Shown: one piece after another, positions 4,854 to 5,821 of the stretch
Numbering within the stretch: position 1 is the first letter of the stretch
Layout of the letters: every line of letters begins with the position of its first letter
Assembly: GCA_002362595.1 (NCBI GenBank)
Contig: DEUO01000059.1
Location: 1-5,821 of the forward strand
From: Caryophanales bacterium UBA3260
GTDB taxonomy: Bacteria; Bacillota_I; Bacilli_A; RF39; UBA660
DNA: 5,821 bases
Direction of reading: 5' to 3'
Notes under the pieces: generated by a model
What the model was told of the DNA's origin: nothing
Database searches by the model: none
Seen by the model: only the letters and a program-made list of their open reading frames with translations
Translations under genes and position numbers: made by a program

Positions 4854-5639
4854 ATGATAGATTTAGATTATGCAAGAAGATCTTTTAAAAAGTTTTTAGA
4901 TAGATATGAAGATAAAGAAAAGTTAGGATTTAATTTAAAAGTAGTACATACTTATCATGTTGTTGATATGGCTAAGAGTATTGCTAGTAATCTTAATTTA
5001 TCAGAAGAAGATAAGGATCTTGCTGAGTTAATTGCATTACTTCATGATATTGGTAGATTTGAAGAATTAAATTTCTTTAATAAGTTTAATAGCACTTCTT
5101 TTAATCATGCTTCATATGGAGTTAAAATGTTATTTGAAGATGAAATGATAAGAGATTTTATTATAGATGATAAATATGATGAAATAATTAAAACTGCTAT
5201 TTTAAATCACAATAGATTATGTATAGAGAATGGATTAGATGAAAGATGCAAATTACATGCTATGATTATAAGAGATGCTGATAAGTTAGATAATTTTAGA
5301 GTAAAAAGAGATGAAAAAATAGAAGCTATATTTCCAGGTAAAGTTAGTAATATAGAAGAAATGAATAATTCTATAGTTAGTGATAAAGTTTATAATGATG
5401 TTTTGAATGGAAGAGTAATCGATATTCATGATAGGATAACACCATTAGATTATTGGGTATGTATACTAGCTTTTATATATGATTTTAATTTTAAAGAATC
5501 ATATAATATTATTAAAGACAATGATTATATTAATGTATTAATAGATAGATTTGATTATAAAAATATTGATACGAAAAATAGAATGGAAAACATAAGATAT
5601 ATTTTAAATGAATTTATTAGTAAGAAAGATAGTATATAG
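4854..5639 (+). CDS. HD-domain phosphohydrolase
   Basis: HD-domain proteins are metal-dependent phosphohydrolases that often cleave nucleotides or cyclic nucleotides; the substrate here cannot be read from the sequence. In the 261 residues the metal-ligand set is visible: His35 (HTYHVVDMA), His64-Asp65 (LLHDIGRFEE), His85 (FNHASYG), His119 (LNHNR) and Asp143 (RDADKLDN). The domain occupies about residues 28-150. The rest is a helical C-terminal region with no named domain. There is no membrane segment, so it is cytoplasmic. The ATG at 4854 is preferred to an in-frame TTG at 4839 because GAGGAG (4841-4846) lies seven bases before it. It is a single gene between a terminator and the inverted-repeat region. 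Codon use is extremely A/T-rich. Confidence 0.9.
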   Translation: MIDLDYARRSFKKFLDRYEDKEKLGFNLKVVHTYHVVDMAKSIASNLNLSEEDKDLAELIALLHDIGRFEELNFFNKFNSTSFNHASYGVKMLFEDEMIRDFIIDDKYDEIIKTAILNHNRLCIENGLDERCKLHAMIIRDADKLDNFRVKRDEKIEAIFPGKVSNIEEMNNSIVSDKVYNDVLNGRVIDIHDRITPLDYWVCILAFIYDFNFKESYNIIKDNDYINVLIDRFDYKNIDTKNRMENIRYILNEFISKKDSI

Positions 5640-5656
5640 TTTTTGTAAATTTACGA

Positions 5657-5690
5657 ATGAAATATAAAATAGGTTGATAAGTAAACTTAT
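5657..5690 (+). repeat. Inverted repeat, left arm
   Basis: Thirty-four bases from ATGAAATATA to CTTAT are the exact reverse complement of 5788-5821. Matching continues inward, with single mismatches at 5691 and 5697, to about 5701. The arm lies between the HD gene and the next start codon. Confidence 0.95.
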
Positions 5691-5702
5691 TTTTTTTATA
5701 AT
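5674..5702 (+). promoter_or_regulatory. Promoter of the partial gene at the right edge
   Basis: TTGATA (5674-5679), 17 bases, then TATAAT (5697-5702). The -35 is inside the left arm of the inverted repeat and the -10 is just inside the central segment. The predicted start near 5709 precedes the ribosome binding site at 5718-5723. Confidence 0.7.
5676..5697 (+). terminator. Possible weak terminator of the HD gene
   Basis: ATAAG (5677-5681) pairs with CTTAT (5686-5690), plus one outer G-T pair, loop TAAA, followed by a T run to 5697. The stem is short and A/T-rich. It overlaps the spacer of the promoter described here, so it could end HD transcription or be incidental. Confidence 0.35.
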
Positions 5703-5727
5703 TAAGTTAAAGAATATAGGTGATGTT

Positions 5728-5821
5728 ATGGCTAGTGAAGAAAATAATAATATAGAGAAGAGTAAAACTTCAGGAGTTATTAAAAATATAAGTTTACTTA
5801 TCAACCTATTTTATATTTCAT
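5728..5821 (+). CDS. N-terminal part of an unrecognised protein (runs off window)
   Basis: An ATG with AGGTGA (5718-5723) four bases upstream and a good promoter opens a frame that runs to the window edge. It has a hydrophilic start (MASEENNNIEKSKTS, then GVIKN), followed by hydrophobic ISLLINLFYIS, like a short cytoplasmic tail before a membrane helix. However, everything from about residue 21 on is the right arm of the inverted repeat. If that arm is a fold-back artefact, the hydrophobic part is not the real continuation. The first ~20 codons are credible. The protein family cannot be told. Confidence 0.5.
   Translation, partial: MASEENNNIEKSKTSGVIKNISLLINLFYIS
5788..5821 (-). repeat. Inverted repeat, right arm
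   Basis: The exact reverse complement of 5657-5690, separated from it by a 97-base central segment. The arm stops only because the window does, so its true length is unknown. It falls in the coding frame of the partial gene. Confidence 0.95.

Noticed and set aside
5604..5804. Minus-strand 66-residue hydrophobic open frame as a gene
   Set aside because: It has no convincing ribosome binding site or promoter and overlaps the HD gene end and a better-supported plus-strand start; kept only as an observation about the repeat arms.
1..5821. CRISPR array or insertion sequence
   Set aside because: No regularly spaced direct repeats and no transposase or integrase coding sequence were seen on either strand.

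Overview
The window comes from a very A/T-rich, low-GC Gram-positive bacterium (Bacillota). The gene order ecfT remnant - truA - small membrane protein - rplM - rpsI is a Firmicutes housekeeping layout. The short AGGAGG-type ribosome binding sites, T-tailed terminators and a leader resembling the L13 leader RNA fit this. TGA is used as a stop (truA), so the code is standard. I cannot place it below phylum; a gut Bacilli or Clostridia lineage is a guess.

Layout. (1) 1-1836 is an accessory block. It holds an unrecognised 334-residue protein on the minus strand with its own promoter and terminator, then a divergently transcribed tRNA-Thr(CGT). A perfect 21-bp copy of the tRNA 3' end lies 92 bp downstream of the original, as an integrase att site would leave. 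The block ends in the 3' part of a minus-strand gene that has no start. (2) At about 1797-1843 there is a breakpoint. That minus-strand gene loses its 5' end here, and so does ecfT, of which only the last ~50 codons remain. (3) 1843-4073 is the housekeeping segment: ecfT tail, truA (tRNA pseudouridine synthase), a conserved two-helix membrane protein, and the separately promoted rplM-rpsI operon (ribosomal proteins L13 and S9) with a leader and terminator. (4) 4099-5639 has two single genes, each with a promoter: a protein with a Cys...His...Asp arrangement suggesting a transglutaminase/papain-like fold, and an HD-domain phosphohydrolase. (5) 5640-5821 holds the start of another gene enclosed in a perfect 34-bp inverted repeat whose outer arm ends exactly at the window edge.

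The housekeeping genes serve translation: tRNA modification, ribosomal proteins and a tRNA. The unusual parts are the two edges of that core: the tRNA-linked integration scar with its head-to-head truncation junction on the left, and the inverted repeat on the right. The right-hand repeat could be an invertible DNA switch or an assembly/amplification fold-back; the window alone does not decide this. No CRISPR array, insertion sequence or integrase gene is visible.
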